Positions 1-9,697 are shown, numbered from the stretch's first letter. The stretch is DNA of 64,000 bases from an uncultured Litorivicinus sp. (GCA_902558075.1 CACECO010000002.1:1-64000), one strand, 5' to 3'. The notes: generated by a model not told the origin, from the sequence alone. A program made the numbers and translations.

Positions 1-1
1 A

Positions 2-550
2 CAGCAAATTCTAAAAACCTCGAATATCCTAGGTCTGAACTCGACCGTGTTACTTCATCAGAAATCACTTAACATATCTGAGGAGTCTGCGGTGCGTCGG
101 ATTTTAGACCCAAATTTAGCGCTCGGAATGTCAACCACAGGACTCGATCCTTCGGCAGATGACTTAGAGGTTTTACGGAAAATCTCTGCAAATTCCGGCA
201 TGGATACGCAGTCGTTGCGATCGCGGACACGAATTATCACAGGTGGTCGTGAGACGCCCAATTCACCGCAAGGCCGGAATCAGTACGGGTGGATCATGGA
301 AACCCAAGATGTCGATTTGTTGCTGACCTTTCAATCCAACGCGATTGAAGCCACTAATGACAATCCACAACTCCAATTTTGCAATCTTCCGGAAAAGGTG
401 CGGGTCGACGGATACTATGGCATCGGGATTTCCCCCGACGCAGATCAGGAGCTGGTTGGATTTTACAATTGGTTGTTAAGCGACGTCGGTCAGGGGTATC
501 TGAGGCACAATGGGTTTGAGGCCATCACAAACAGCCGTTCAGGCGGATGA
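2..550 (+). CDS. Molybdate/tungstate ABC transporter substrate-binding protein, ModA-like (5' truncated by window edge)
   Basis: Frame is open from base 2 (QQILKTSNILGLNST...) through the listed ORF; C-terminus ...VDGYYGIGISPDADQELVGFYNWLLSDVGQGYLRHNGF is ModA-like. Confidence 0.7.
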   Translation, partial: QQILKTSNILGLNSTVLLHQKSLNISEESAVRRILDPNLALGMSTTGLDPSADDLEVLRKISANSGMDTQSLRSRTRIITGGRETPNSPQGRNQYGWIMETQDVDLLLTFQSNAIEATNDNPQLQFCNLPEKVRVDGYYGIGISPDADQELVGFYNWLLSDVGQGYLRHNGFEAITNSRSGG

Positions 551-1391
551 CACCCAAGTCCGTCACGTCATACCCTGCATACCGGTCAACCTCCGCCAGA
601 AACTCATCAGACAGAGCGAAGCGCAACAGTATTTGGATTTCGGGCTCAAAATATGCGAATCGGTCAATCAACAAATCAAATTGTTCGACGCAAATTGGTA
701 CGAAACCCAATCGATATCGATCAGCAAAAGATCGGAGTCCGAAAGTGACGTCAGCCTCGCCCCCAACAATTGATAATGCGGCGTCGGTCTCGGTTCGAGC
801 GGTTCGAACAGAGTGAATGGAGAGTAGGTCAACGTGGGCTCTCGAAAGATGAGTTTCGAATAACAATTGCGCGGCAGCGCCCGCTTGCCTCGATACAAAT
901 CGCTTACCTTGAAGATCGGCCAGTCGTTGAATATGAGAATTAGGACGCACAATTAAGCCACGTTCACGTTTTGCCCAATGCATCAAGACAGATGGCGAGT
1001 GTTTAAGGTAGCCTTCAACTAACTCAGTGTTCCAACCTGGAGTCGTCGAGTTTTCAATATGGATGCCGCAGGCGATGCCCTCCCGATTCTTGTATCGCTC
1101 AAACCCATCCATCGAACCATTCAAAGAAGCGGGAAGACCACAACCCGAAGCACTGATTGCCCAATCAAATAAAGGATCGTGGGAGCCCAGAACGACCGCG
1201 GGACGCTGGGTCAAGACGCTCGAGAGCCCACCTTTCTGATGGATCCACTGTGTGATTTCAAGCTTTGGGAATAACAGTTTACCAGTGGCCTTAGCACATG
1301 GAATCTCGCCGCGAGAAGCCAGGTCATAGACCTTTCGCTCCTTCAGTCGGAGTAAGCCTGCAACTTCCTTTGTCGTCAGAAATTCGGACAA
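525..1391 (-). CDS. Excisionase-type HTH plus periplasmic-binding-like domain regulator (PF12727-like)
   Basis: N-terminal MSEFLTTKEVAGLLRLKERKVYDLASRGEIPCAKATGKLLFPKLEITQWI (HTH_17 type) followed by a PBP-like domain; adjacent to modA and Moco/FDH genes. Confidence 0.75.
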   Translation of the reverse strand: MSEFLTTKEVAGLLRLKERKVYDLASRGEIPCAKATGKLLFPKLEITQWIHQKGGLSSVLTQRPAVVLGSHDPLFDWAISASGCGLPASLNGSMDGFERYKNREGIACGIHIENSTTPGWNTELVEGYLKHSPSVLMHWAKRERGLIVRPNSHIQRLADLQGKRFVSRQAGAAAQLLFETHLSRAHVDLLSIHSVRTARTETDAALSIVGGEADVTFGLRSFADRYRLGFVPICVEQFDLLIDRFAYFEPEIQILLRFALSDEFLAEVDRYAGYDVTDLGVIRLNGCL

Positions 1392-1449
1392 GCATGGAAT
1401 CCTTTCAAATCAATAATGGTGATAGCATACATCAGCGCCCAGTGAGAAA

Positions 1450-2139
1450 TTAAGGAATCGCAACGCGTTTGATTCGCTCAACAAGGAGTCGACTGCTTAT
1501 CGCAAAATTGACACCTGCATCGATGTCCGCATCTTTGGTGAAAATCGCCGCGATCATACCCACTAGAACGCCGTTTGCGTCGACAAGTGCACCACCCGAA
1601 GCGCCAGGATTGACGGCTGCGTCCGTTTGGATAAAGTCTTCGACTGGATTAAAGCCAATGCCACCACGATGTGTCCCAGAGACAACTCCGCAACTTATGC
1701 TCACACCCAAACCAAAGGGATTTGCAATCACACAAACGTGCTGACCGGGGATAACACTTGTGGTCGTTAAATTCAGTGCCGGTCGAGAGGTCGTCGTTCG
1801 TAGTAATGCGATATCTGCGTCGCTGTCTATCCACAAAACCTCGGCATCGGCCAAACTACCGTTATAGGAATCATGAATCTGAACACGCGTAGCGCGATCA
1901 ACCACGTGTGCTGCAGTCAGAACCAGATCCGATTCACGTTCGGAATCAAGCGCGATTGAAATGCCACTCCCCTCGGGTGCGACGCCTTTTGGCGCCCCAA
2001 AACCTGGCTTTTCGTACCCAGGCCAAGTGGGAAGGACGGCGATGACTGAACGGTGTGTGTTCTGCCAAGTATGCGTGCCGTGATCGGCCAATGCAATCGT
2101 CGGACTTAAAACCAATAGCAGTGAAATAACGCTTCTCAT
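1450..2139 (-). CDS. Secreted trypsin-like (S1C/DegP-type) serine protease without PDZ domain
   Basis: Signal peptide; catalytic motifs LTAAHVVD, D.DIALL, NPGASGGALVD. Confidence 0.85.
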   Translation of the reverse strand: MRSVISLLLVLSPTIALADHGTHTWQNTHRSVIAVLPTWPGYEKPGFGAPKGVAPEGSGISIALDSERESDLVLTAAHVVDRATRVQIHDSYNGSLADAEVLWIDSDADIALLRTTTSRPALNLTTTSVIPGQHVCVIANPFGLGVSISCGVVSGTHRGGIGFNPVEDFIQTDAAVNPGASGGALVDANGVLVGMIAAIFTKDADIDAGVNFAISSRLLVERIKRVAIP

Positions 2140-3455
2140 TGAGGTGATGTGGCACGCTTCAGGTAACTAATCAAGTCCGCTCGATCTTGGTCACCGTTAA
2201 TCCGTTGCACAGGCATCTTCGAGCCCGGTGTGACAACATCAGGGCCGTCTTTAAACAACCGATCGATGGTTTCCTCGTTCCAAACAAGGTCCATCGCAAT
2301 CAATTCTTTGGAATACGGGTAATCAACTACCGCACCAACCTTTCGTCCAAATACGCCATACAAAGTTGGACCTGCCCGACGCTTACTTGAAGGTGTCAAG
2401 GTGTGACATACACTACATTTTCGGGCGAACTGTTTTTCACCGTTGTCGATCGGCTGATCTGGATGGAAGCGGCGATCACTATCAGCCAAGGGATGTGGCA
2501 CAATAAAGTCGCTAAGATTAATTTTTGTGATCCAGTCGTCCAGACCAGCGAAATAGAGGGTCTGGGCTGCGTTACCCAGTTGCATTGCCCATATCGGGCC
2601 TTTAACTGCTTTAAAATCGTGCTGAATCTCACCGACGACAGCATCAGCAATCACAATCCGCCCCTCAGCAGTGCCGAAAGCCAGCTTTTCAGACGCTCTA
2701 TCAATCGAAACTGCCAACACTGGTGGGCCACCAACCCAGAGATCGACGGATGGTCCGGAGCTATCCAGACTAATGCTCTTCATCACTCCATTGGATCCAC
2801 CAAAAGCGATGACATTTAGCTCCGCAGAGAGCTCCATCACATTAATACCAAATCCATTTCGAACCAGGCTACGAACATATTCGCCTGAACTGATATTCCA
2901 TAAGCGAATGTGACCATCACCGCCTGCTGACACAATCTGATCTTCATTCGGCATGAATTTGGCCGCATTCACAGGACCCCTGTGCCCTTTAAAGAATCGG
3001 ATCGATGACTGGTTGGATACATCCCACAAACCGACTCTTCGATCCCAGCTTGATGATAAAAGCCGCTGACTTGCATCATCGAATTCAAGATGGACTACCT
3101 TCGCGGTGTGTCCGTGGAGAGCTATGGGATGTGGTACAACTGCGGGATTCTTGAGATCGGAGACAGACCACAACAGGATTTGGTTGTCGTCGCCCGCGGT
3201 GGCAAGCCATTGACCATCGGGGGAAAAAGTCGCTGTATTGACCGCTGCGTTATGTCCAATCAGCTGTTTGAGCTCGGTCATCGACTCTGTATCCCAGGCG
3301 ACAGCCGTGTAATCAAAGCTCGTGCTCACGAGAAGATTCAGCCCAGCTGAATACGCGAGACCCTTGATTGGGCCGCCGTGAGCGGTATAACGGTCAAACG
3401 CCACCGACTGGGTTGCAACTAATAGTGAGGCGAAAAATAGGATCGCAAATCGCAT
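2136..3455 (-). CDS. Periplasmic WD40-repeat protein with C-terminal class I cytochrome c domain
   Basis: Signal peptide; repeated GH..V......D...L.S...D..V.LWD motifs; C-terminal CSVCH ... GPTLYGVFGRKVG ... SKMPV; 4-bp overlap with the protease gene. Confidence 0.88.
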   Translation of the reverse strand: MRFAILFFASLLVATQSVAFDRYTAHGGPIKGLAYSAGLNLLVSTSFDYTAVAWDTESMTELKQLIGHNAAVNTATFSPDGQWLATAGDDNQILLWSVSDLKNPAVVPHPIALHGHTAKVVHLEFDDASQRLLSSSWDRRVGLWDVSNQSSIRFFKGHRGPVNAAKFMPNEDQIVSAGGDGHIRLWNISSGEYVRSLVRNGFGINVMELSAELNVIAFGGSNGVMKSISLDSSGPSVDLWVGGPPVLAVSIDRASEKLAFGTAEGRIVIADAVVGEIQHDFKAVKGPIWAMQLGNAAQTLYFAGLDDWITKINLSDFIVPHPLADSDRRFHPDQPIDNGEKQFARKCSVCHTLTPSSKRRAGPTLYGVFGRKVGAVVDYPYSKELIAMDLVWNEETIDRLFKDGPDVVTPGSKMPVQRINGDQDRADLISYLKRATSPQ

Positions 3456-3491
3456 ACTGATCTCCTGGCTCAGCTTGTGTTATAGGTTTCA

Positions 3492-3785
3492 TTAGTCAGC
3501 CATCCGTATAATGAATTGGTAGGGTGGATCAATCGATTGCATCGAAACGATTTGGTGGCCAGCGAGCTTACAATAAGCAGGGACATCTTTCAGTGTCGTC
3601 GGGTCGCTGGTTTGCAATCGAATTGTCGAACCTGGCTGGAGAGGCTCTATTCGCTTTTTTAGTTTTAAAACTGGTAATGGACACCGGAGACCAACCACGT
3701 CAATCTCCAGGTCCACATTGACACGATCAATCAAGTCTGACCGAAGGTGCCGACTGAGTTTCTGCAGACGAGAAACCCATTTCAC
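3492..3785 (-). CDS. TusA-like sulfurtransferase (true start probably an internal TTG/GTG)
   Basis: DVVGLRCPLPVLKLKKRIEPLQPGSTIRLQTSDPTTLKDVPAYCKLAGH matches the TusA/SirA CPxP fold. Confidence 0.82.
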   Translation of the reverse strand: MKWVSRLQKLSRHLRSDLIDRVNVDLEIDVVGLRCPLPVLKLKKRIEPLQPGSTIRLQTSDPTTLKDVPAYCKLAGHQIVSMQSIDPPYQFIIRMAD

Positions 3786-3852
3786 TCAACACAAAATAGG
3801 CACCGACAGACACAACTGCTGTAAAAGCAAACGCTGCTAACATCGTCTTCAT
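3727..3852 (-). CDS. Small single-TM protein (41 aa) inside the fdh operon; not in the ORF track
   Basis: Reverse-strand translation MKTMLAAFAFTAVVSVGAYFVLSEMGFSSAETQSAPSVRLD*; ATGA overlap with fdhC stop; its stop lies within the start region of the TusA-like ORF. Confidence 0.6.
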   Translation of the reverse strand: MKTMLAAFAFTAVVSVGAYFVLSEMGFSSAETQSAPSVRLD

Positions 3853-5030
3853 CGTAGATCTCCAACTTTTTGAATCGGAGCACCTTTCGCCTCTTCTTCT
3901 TCAACCCACAGATCGTGGTGCTGTCTGGCCCATTCGAGGTCAACCTGTCCATTACCCATGGCGTCAAATGCACCTTCCATCCCAACACTTCCAATATAGA
4001 TATGTGCAACGATCGCAATGATCATCGTAGTAGCCACAATTGCATGCCACAGGTGTGCGAGCTGCATTTCCTCGTGTGGAAGCAAGTCAGTTTGTAAGCC
4101 CATCGCTGGTATGATCGTATTGATAACCTCAAATGTCGATGCGAACATCGGAAACTCAAATGGGAATAACAATGAGAGGCCTGACATCGAAACTGAGGCG
4201 CCGAGTATCACCGTCATCCAAAAAATGAGCTTTTGACCACCATTGAACTTTCTGGCGGAGGGGTGTGCGTTTCCAACAATTCCGCCACCCTTGGCAAACC
4301 ACTGGAGATCAAGCTTGGTCGGAATGTTGTGAGCAACCCACATCACGAAAATTGCCACCAACGAGGCCATAAATACCCAGGCGATGTTGTTGTGCACCCA
4401 AATAGAGAAGGTTGCGATCGCAGCATTCGCTTCATGTCCAAATACAGGGATGATGACCGAGCGACCAAACAGCAGTAACAATCCAGTGATTGCGAGCATA
4501 ATGAATGACCCCGCGAGACACCAGTGACCAAAACGCTCGAATGCTTTGAACCGTTCGATGGTTCGGCCTGATGGTCCACCTTCGATTGCCATACGACCGC
4601 GCAGGAAATAGAAAGCAGTCAGCGCAACGATTATGCCGCCGATACCATATCCAGCGAACGCTTGGATACCACCCTGACGTGTCAATAACCAGCCCATGCC
4701 TCCATCCTGCACTAAAATCTCGGACGCATGGCTGTTATTAGACACTTTTACGTCCGTTTCGGCATATCGAATGCCGCGATAAAGATCAGAACTCGAGACC
4801 CCACCTAGCACGCCCAAGTTATCAGAGATTGACTGAGCATTCTCAGGGTTTCCCAAATTATCACGACGAAATGATTCGTCGACTTCGAGCCCTTTCTGTC
4901 GCGCAAGAATATCCTCTAGCGTCTGGGCTCCACCTGTCGATGCACGTTGACCCTCGTCTTGGGAGTGAGCCGGAGTCACGGCAAACGTTAAAAGTGCGGC
5001 TAAACACGCACCTAATACCTTTAAATTCAT
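3849..5030 (-). CDS. Formate dehydrogenase gamma subunit, cytochrome b556
   Basis: Signal peptide, long periplasmic extension, then RFKAFERFGHWCLAGSFIMLAITGLLLLFG and multi-TM cytochrome b pattern; operonic with alpha and beta subunits. Confidence 0.9.
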   Translation of the reverse strand: MNLKVLGACLAALLTFAVTPAHSQDEGQRASTGGAQTLEDILARQKGLEVDESFRRDNLGNPENAQSISDNLGVLGGVSSSDLYRGIRYAETDVKVSNNSHASEILVQDGGMGWLLTRQGGIQAFAGYGIGGIIVALTAFYFLRGRMAIEGGPSGRTIERFKAFERFGHWCLAGSFIMLAITGLLLLFGRSVIIPVFGHEANAAIATFSIWVHNNIAWVFMASLVAIFVMWVAHNIPTKLDLQWFAKGGGIVGNAHPSARKFNGGQKLIFWMTVILGASVSMSGLSLLFPFEFPMFASTFEVINTIIPAMGLQTDLLPHEEMQLAHLWHAIVATTMIIAIVAHIYIGSVGMEGAFDAMGNGQVDLEWARQHHDLWVEEEEAKGAPIQKVGDLR

Positions 5031-5069
5031 GACGACCTCAGGAATTGTTGTTGAGTTAATTAAACAGAG

Positions 5070-5089
5070 GGGCGGGGAGATCCCCGCCC
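5070..5089 (-). other. GC-rich stem-loop between fdhB and fdhC
   Basis: GGGCGGGG-AGAT-CCCCGCCC perfect inverted repeat, not followed by a strong U-tract on the transcribed (-) strand. Confidence 0.55.
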
Positions 5090-5102
5090 TTCCGTGTGGC
5101 TG

Positions 5103-5711
5103 TTAACCGCCTTTCTTCTCGTAGGCAGTTCCCCAGCCCCATGCACCCGAACCGAAACCACGAGTCACTACGCGCTCACGATAAATCGCAGCTACGTCGT
5201 CACCGTCGCCGGCCAAAAGTGCTTTGGTCGCGCACTGCTCGGCACAACTAGGGAGCTTTCCTTCCGCAATACGGTTACTACCGTACTTCTGGAACTCAGC
5301 CTGCGAGAGGTCCTCTTCAGGACCACCGGCGCAGAATGTGCACTTGTCCATCTTGCCTCGTGAACCGAAGTTACCCGCTTGCGGGAACTGTGGAGCACCG
5401 AACGGACACGCATAAAAGCAGTAGCCGCAACCGATACACAGGTCTTTTGAGTGCAACACGACCCCGTCGTCTGTTTGATAGAAACAATCGACAGGACAGA
5501 CCGCCATACAAGGCGCATCTGAACAGTGCATACAAGCCACAGAGATTGACCGCTCACCAGGCTTACCATCATTAATGGTCACGACCCGACGCCGGTTAAT
5601 ACCCCAAGGCACTTCGTTTTCATTCTTACATGCGGTTACACAAGCGTTACATTCAATGCAGCGCTCGGAGTCGCATAGGAATTTGGCTCTCGCCTTTCCA
5701 CCTAATGACAT
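5103..5711 (-). CDS. Formate dehydrogenase beta subunit, 4Fe-4S ferredoxin
   Basis: CIECNACVTACK, CMHCSDAPCMAVCP, CIGCGYCFYACP motifs; next to the alpha subunit. Confidence 0.93.
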   Translation of the reverse strand: MSLGGKARAKFLCDSERCIECNACVTACKNENEVPWGINRRRVVTINDGKPGERSISVACMHCSDAPCMAVCPVDCFYQTDDGVVLHSKDLCIGCGYCFYACPFGAPQFPQAGNFGSRGKMDKCTFCAGGPEEDLSQAEFQKYGSNRIAEGKLPSCAEQCATKALLAGDGDDVAAIYRERVVTRGFGSGAWGWGTAYEKKGG

Positions 5712-5723
5712 AATTTATCCTCC

Positions 5724-8612
5724 TTACGCTGGCATGATTCGACATAACGTACACTTGGTTTCCTGCATTTGGGTAACCGAGTCATAACCATATGTCCCTA
5801 CTGTGTTAGCAGATTCACCAAGTACATACGGATCAGCTCCGTCTGGATACTTGGCCCGCAAGTCTTCGCCCTGCAAAATGCCGCCGAAGTGGAATGGCAT
5901 AAATGCAACACCCACGCCAACGCGCTCGGTGACCATTGCTTGGACTCTCACTTTTCCGCCTTCAGGGCCTTCCACCCAGACCATGTCTCCATCACGAACG
6001 CCAAGATTATTTGCGTCACGCGGATGGACTTCGACAAACATCTGTTGCTGAAGCTCTGCTAGCCAAGGGTTTGAACGTGTTTCATCACCACCACCCTCAT
6101 ACTCAACCAAACGACCTGAAGTCAAAATGATTGGGAAGTCTTTCGAGAAGTCGTTCTTCTGGATTGACTCATAGAGAGTTGGCAGGCGATACGCAAACCG
6201 ATCTTCGTACGTTGGGTAATCCTTCACGAGATCGCGACGGTTCGTGTACAGAGGCTCACGGTGCAACGGTACTGGATCAGGGAAGTTCCACACCACTGTC
6301 CGTGCCTTTGCGTTACCAAACGGCGCACACTCATGCTTGATAGCAACTCGCTGGATGCCACCTGACAAGTCAGTCTTCCAGTTCGTCTTCGCGCCAGCAA
6401 CCTTATCGATCGCCGCACGCTCATCAGCAGTCAGATCTTTATCCCAGCCAAGGTCCATCAGCATTTGCATCGTGAATTCTGGATAGCCGTCTTTGATCTC
6501 CGACCCTTGTGAGTACACACCTTCTGCAAGAAGGTTTTCGCCGTCCCTTTCAACACCGAAACGTGCACGGAAGGTCAAACCACCTTTCGAAACTGGCTTC
6601 GACATGTCATACAGATTTGGTGTACCTGGGTGCTTCATCTCAGGAGTACCCCAAGATGGCCATGGCATACCGTAGAAATCACCGTCGCAAGGACCGCCAA
6701 CTGCTTGCAGCGTGGTCTTGTCGAATGTGTGCTGGTTCGCCATATGCGCCCTAATCCGCTCCGGAGACTGGCCGGTGTAGCCGATTGTCCACATACCACG
6801 GTTGAATTCACGGGTAATGTCTTCAATCAGCGGCTCGTCGCCATTGACCTTAATATTACGGAAGAAACGATCAGAGAAGCCGAACTTGTCTGCAAACAAC
6901 TTCATAATCACGTGATCTGGCTTCGACTCGAACAATGGATCGATGACTTTCTCACGCCACTGGATTGAGCGGTTTGAGGCCGTTACAGAGCCATACGTTT
7001 CAAACTGCGTGGTCGTTGGAAGGAGATAGACTCCATCTTGACGATCGTGAAGGACCGCAGAGACTGTTGGGTGCGGATCAACCACAACCAATAGATCCAA
7101 CTTCTCCATTGCTGTCTTCATGTCTAGCTGACGCGTCTGAGAGTTAGGGGCGTGACCCCAGAGGACCATGGCACGGGTATTATTTGGCTGCCCAAGGTTT
7201 TCCTTGGCTTCCAAGATACCATCGATCCAACGAGAAACAGGAATACCTGTCTCGTTCATCATCGCCTTGTCCTTTCCATCTTTGGTCTTCATGGTCGCAA
7301 AACGATTCTTCAACCAATCGAGATCCTCTTCCCACACACGAGCCCAATGCGCCCATGACCCTGGCTTCAGGCCGTAGTAGCCTGGCAATGTGTTCGCAAG
7401 AACACCAAGATCTGTTGCGCCCTGAACATTACAGTGACCACGGAAGATGTTGGTTCCACCGCCTGACGCACCCATGTTGCCCAATGCCAACTGCAGGATA
7501 CAGTATGCGCGGGTGTTGTTATTTCCGTTGGTGTGCTGCGTTCCACCCATACACCAAATAACAGTGCCTGGACGATTATTTGCTAACGTACGCGCTACAC
7601 GCTCGATTTGTGAACCTGGAGTTCCAGTGACGCGCTCGACTTCCTCTGGGTTCCACTTCGCGACTTCTTTCCTGATGTCGTCCATGCCCCAGACCCGAGT
7701 GCGGATGAACTCTTTATCTTCCCAACCGTTCTCGAAGACGTGCCACAAAATGCCCCAAATCAGCGGTACGTCAGTACCAGGACGGAACCGCACGTACTCG
7801 TCCGCGTGAGCGGCTGTTCGCGTGAAACGCGGATCGCATACAATCACTGGTGCATTGTTTTGCTCTTTTGCTTTCATGATGTGCTGCAAAGACACAGGGT
7901 GAGCTTCAGCAGGGTTACCACCAATCAAAAAGATCGCTTTTGAGTTATGAATATCGTTGTACGAGTTTGTCATCGCACCATAGCCCCAGGTGTTCGCGAC
8001 ACCCGCTACAGTCGTTGAGTGACAAATCCGCGCCTGGTGATCAACGTTGTTCGTGCCCCAGTAAGCAGCAAACTTACGATACAGATATGACTGCTCGTTG
8101 TTTGTCTTCGCAGAACCCAACCAGTACACACTGTCTGGACCGCTCTCTTCACGAATCTTAAGCATTTGATCTCCAATCTCGTTGATCGCCTGCTCCCACG
8201 AAACACGGGTGTAGGTTCCATTAACCAACTTCATTGGATACTTCAAACGACGCTCACCATGACCGAGTTCGCGAACCGCTGAACCCTTTGCACAGTGTGC
8301 ACCCAAGTTAAACGGGGAATCCCAACCGGGCTCCTGTCCAACCCAAACGCCATCACGCACCTCCGCCTGGACAGTACAGCCCACTGAGCAGTGCGTACAA
8401 ACGCTCTTCTTAATTGCAGTTTTTGCATCGCTCGACGCAGAAGCGGCTGCTTCTACTGAACGTGGCGTCATCGAAAACGCAGCTAAACCACCCACAGCCA
8501 GACCGGTAGAACGCAAGAACGTCCGACGGTCCATTTTATGGGAGACTACGTTTTTCAGTAAGGATGACACTTGGGAGCCAACTGCTACCCCATTCGCCTT
8601 TTTCCTTAGCAT
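5724..8612 (-). CDS. Formate dehydrogenase alpha subunit (Mo/W-bisMGD, Tat-exported, Cys ligand)
   Basis: Tat motif RRTFLRS; CTHCSVGCTVQ 4Fe-4S site; ARICHSTTVAGVA (Cys at the Sec/Cys position); downstream bis-MGD oxidoreductase motifs. Confidence 0.95.
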   Translation of the reverse strand: MLRKKANGVAVGSQVSSLLKNVVSHKMDRRTFLRSTGLAVGGLAAFSMTPRSVEAAASASSDAKTAIKKSVCTHCSVGCTVQAEVRDGVWVGQEPGWDSPFNLGAHCAKGSAVRELGHGERRLKYPMKLVNGTYTRVSWEQAINEIGDQMLKIREESGPDSVYWLGSAKTNNEQSYLYRKFAAYWGTNNVDHQARICHSTTVAGVANTWGYGAMTNSYNDIHNSKAIFLIGGNPAEAHPVSLQHIMKAKEQNNAPVIVCDPRFTRTAAHADEYVRFRPGTDVPLIWGILWHVFENGWEDKEFIRTRVWGMDDIRKEVAKWNPEEVERVTGTPGSQIERVARTLANNRPGTVIWCMGGTQHTNGNNNTRAYCILQLALGNMGASGGGTNIFRGHCNVQGATDLGVLANTLPGYYGLKPGSWAHWARVWEEDLDWLKNRFATMKTKDGKDKAMMNETGIPVSRWIDGILEAKENLGQPNNTRAMVLWGHAPNSQTRQLDMKTAMEKLDLLVVVDPHPTVSAVLHDRQDGVYLLPTTTQFETYGSVTASNRSIQWREKVIDPLFESKPDHVIMKLFADKFGFSDRFFRNIKVNGDEPLIEDITREFNRGMWTIGYTGQSPERIRAHMANQHTFDKTTLQAVGGPCDGDFYGMPWPSWGTPEMKHPGTPNLYDMSKPVSKGGLTFRARFGVERDGENLLAEGVYSQGSEIKDGYPEFTMQMLMDLGWDKDLTADERAAIDKVAGAKTNWKTDLSGGIQRVAIKHECAPFGNAKARTVVWNFPDPVPLHREPLYTNRRDLVKDYPTYEDRFAYRLPTLYESIQKNDFSKDFPIILTSGRLVEYEGGGDETRSNPWLAELQQQMFVEVHPRDANNLGVRDGDMVWVEGPEGGKVRVQAMVTERVGVGVAFMPFHFGGILQGEDLRAKYPDGADPYVLGESANTVGTYGYDSVTQMQETKCTLCRIMPA

Positions 8613-8682
8613 GAAAATCCTCCTCAGGATTTCTGTGAATAACTGATCAGGGCCTTATGCAACCTGACGTTATTCGTTTTTA

Positions 8683-8883
8683 TTAGAACCGTGCTGTCTC
8701 GAGATACTTCTTATAGTGTGCATTCTTGCGAAGACCACTATCTTGACGAATCTCTACTTCAGAACTTGCAAGCGCCTGTGTTCCCGCTGTTGCAGCGACC
8801 GCTGCAACTGGTAAACCAGTCGTAACAAGTTTCAAGAAGCCACGGCGCCCTGCCTGTGTTGTTTTCTGTTCACTCATGAACAT
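8683..8883 (-). CDS. FDH-region Tat-target small protein
   Basis: RRGFLKLVTTGLPVAAVAATAGTQALAS Tat leader with short tail, directly upstream of fdhA; likely start MSEQ at 8877. Confidence 0.8.
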   Translation of the reverse strand: MFMSEQKTTQAGRRGFLKLVTTGLPVAAVAATAGTQALASSEVEIRQDSGLRKNAHYKKYLETARF

Positions 8884-8922
8884 CTCCTTGTTGTGCTTTC
8901 ACACCTACTTTTGCCTTTCGGC

Positions 8923-9537
8923 CTACTCGATACGGAAAGATTCTTGCTCAATACCCACCAACAGCTGACCTAGGGAGCCAACTGGGGCATAGAGCACAGC
9001 ACTTTCTGCCTTTTCGAGATCGCTAAAACAATGCGCGGCCCAAGGGGCTATGTGCGCATTGAAAAATTCTTTCTGGGCTTGTAATGGCATTGGTTGACCA
9101 AAGGCACCGTTAATCATCCCCGCCATCATCTCGCACAATGCCCCTAAATGATCTTCAGGCTCAGGGATTCCTTGCTTTCGCCGAATACCAAGACTGCGCA
9201 TTTTCGCTCGAAGGTCAGCAAGCGGCTTCTCGTGGAGAAAGCCTGTAAGGTAGTAACTCGCGTAGGGTAATACCTCACCCCTGCCGACGCCGATAAACAA
9301 AATGTTGTACTCACGCTCCACTGCGTCTGCAGTCAACGATTTCGCTAATTGGGAAAGGGTGTTGATGGCTGACCCAACTTCACCCGCGTCTCCCTGCAGC
9401 GCACTCAACCGATCAAGTGTTGATTGATTTGGCACCTGCAGTAGCAAGTTTCCAAGCAACGTATAAAGATGAGCGCGAATCTCATCTTCTGGCGCAATTG
9501 GCTGGGTGGCCATTTCGATCGTTGCTTTGGCAGTCAT
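8923..9537 (-). CDS. TorD/DmsD-family molybdoenzyme chaperone
   Basis: YNILFIGVGRGEVLPYASYYLTGFLHEKPLADLRAKMRSLGI pattern, ~200 aa, in fdh cluster. Confidence 0.88.
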   Translation of the reverse strand: MTAKATIEMATQPIAPEDEIRAHLYTLLGNLLLQVPNQSTLDRLSALQGDAGEVGSAINTLSQLAKSLTADAVEREYNILFIGVGRGEVLPYASYYLTGFLHEKPLADLRAKMRSLGIRRKQGIPEPEDHLGALCEMMAGMINGAFGQPMPLQAQKEFFNAHIAPWAAHCFSDLEKAESAVLYAPVGSLGQLLVGIEQESFRIE

Positions 9538-9697
9538 TTATCACTCAAGTCCTGTCTGAGCGGCCCGTTTGGAGCGTTCTTGTTAACTTAGTCAGCAAGT
9601 TTACCTTTTTGACCTAGAGAGGCAAGCGTTTTAGCAAAAAAACGTGATATTTCAGTCACTTGCGAATGCAAGTCATTTGCATTTGTAAATAGCCATG

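Noticed and set aside
58-261. Antisense ORF within the modA-like gene
   Set aside because: Sense frame has clear ModA similarity; antisense ORF has no recognisable features.
5192-5572. 126-aa ORF on (-) strand inside fdhB, and similar long shadow ORFs in fdhA, gltB and dnaE2
   Set aside because: Overlap confidently assigned genes in other frames, basic/Ser-Arg-rich composition typical of shadow ORFs.
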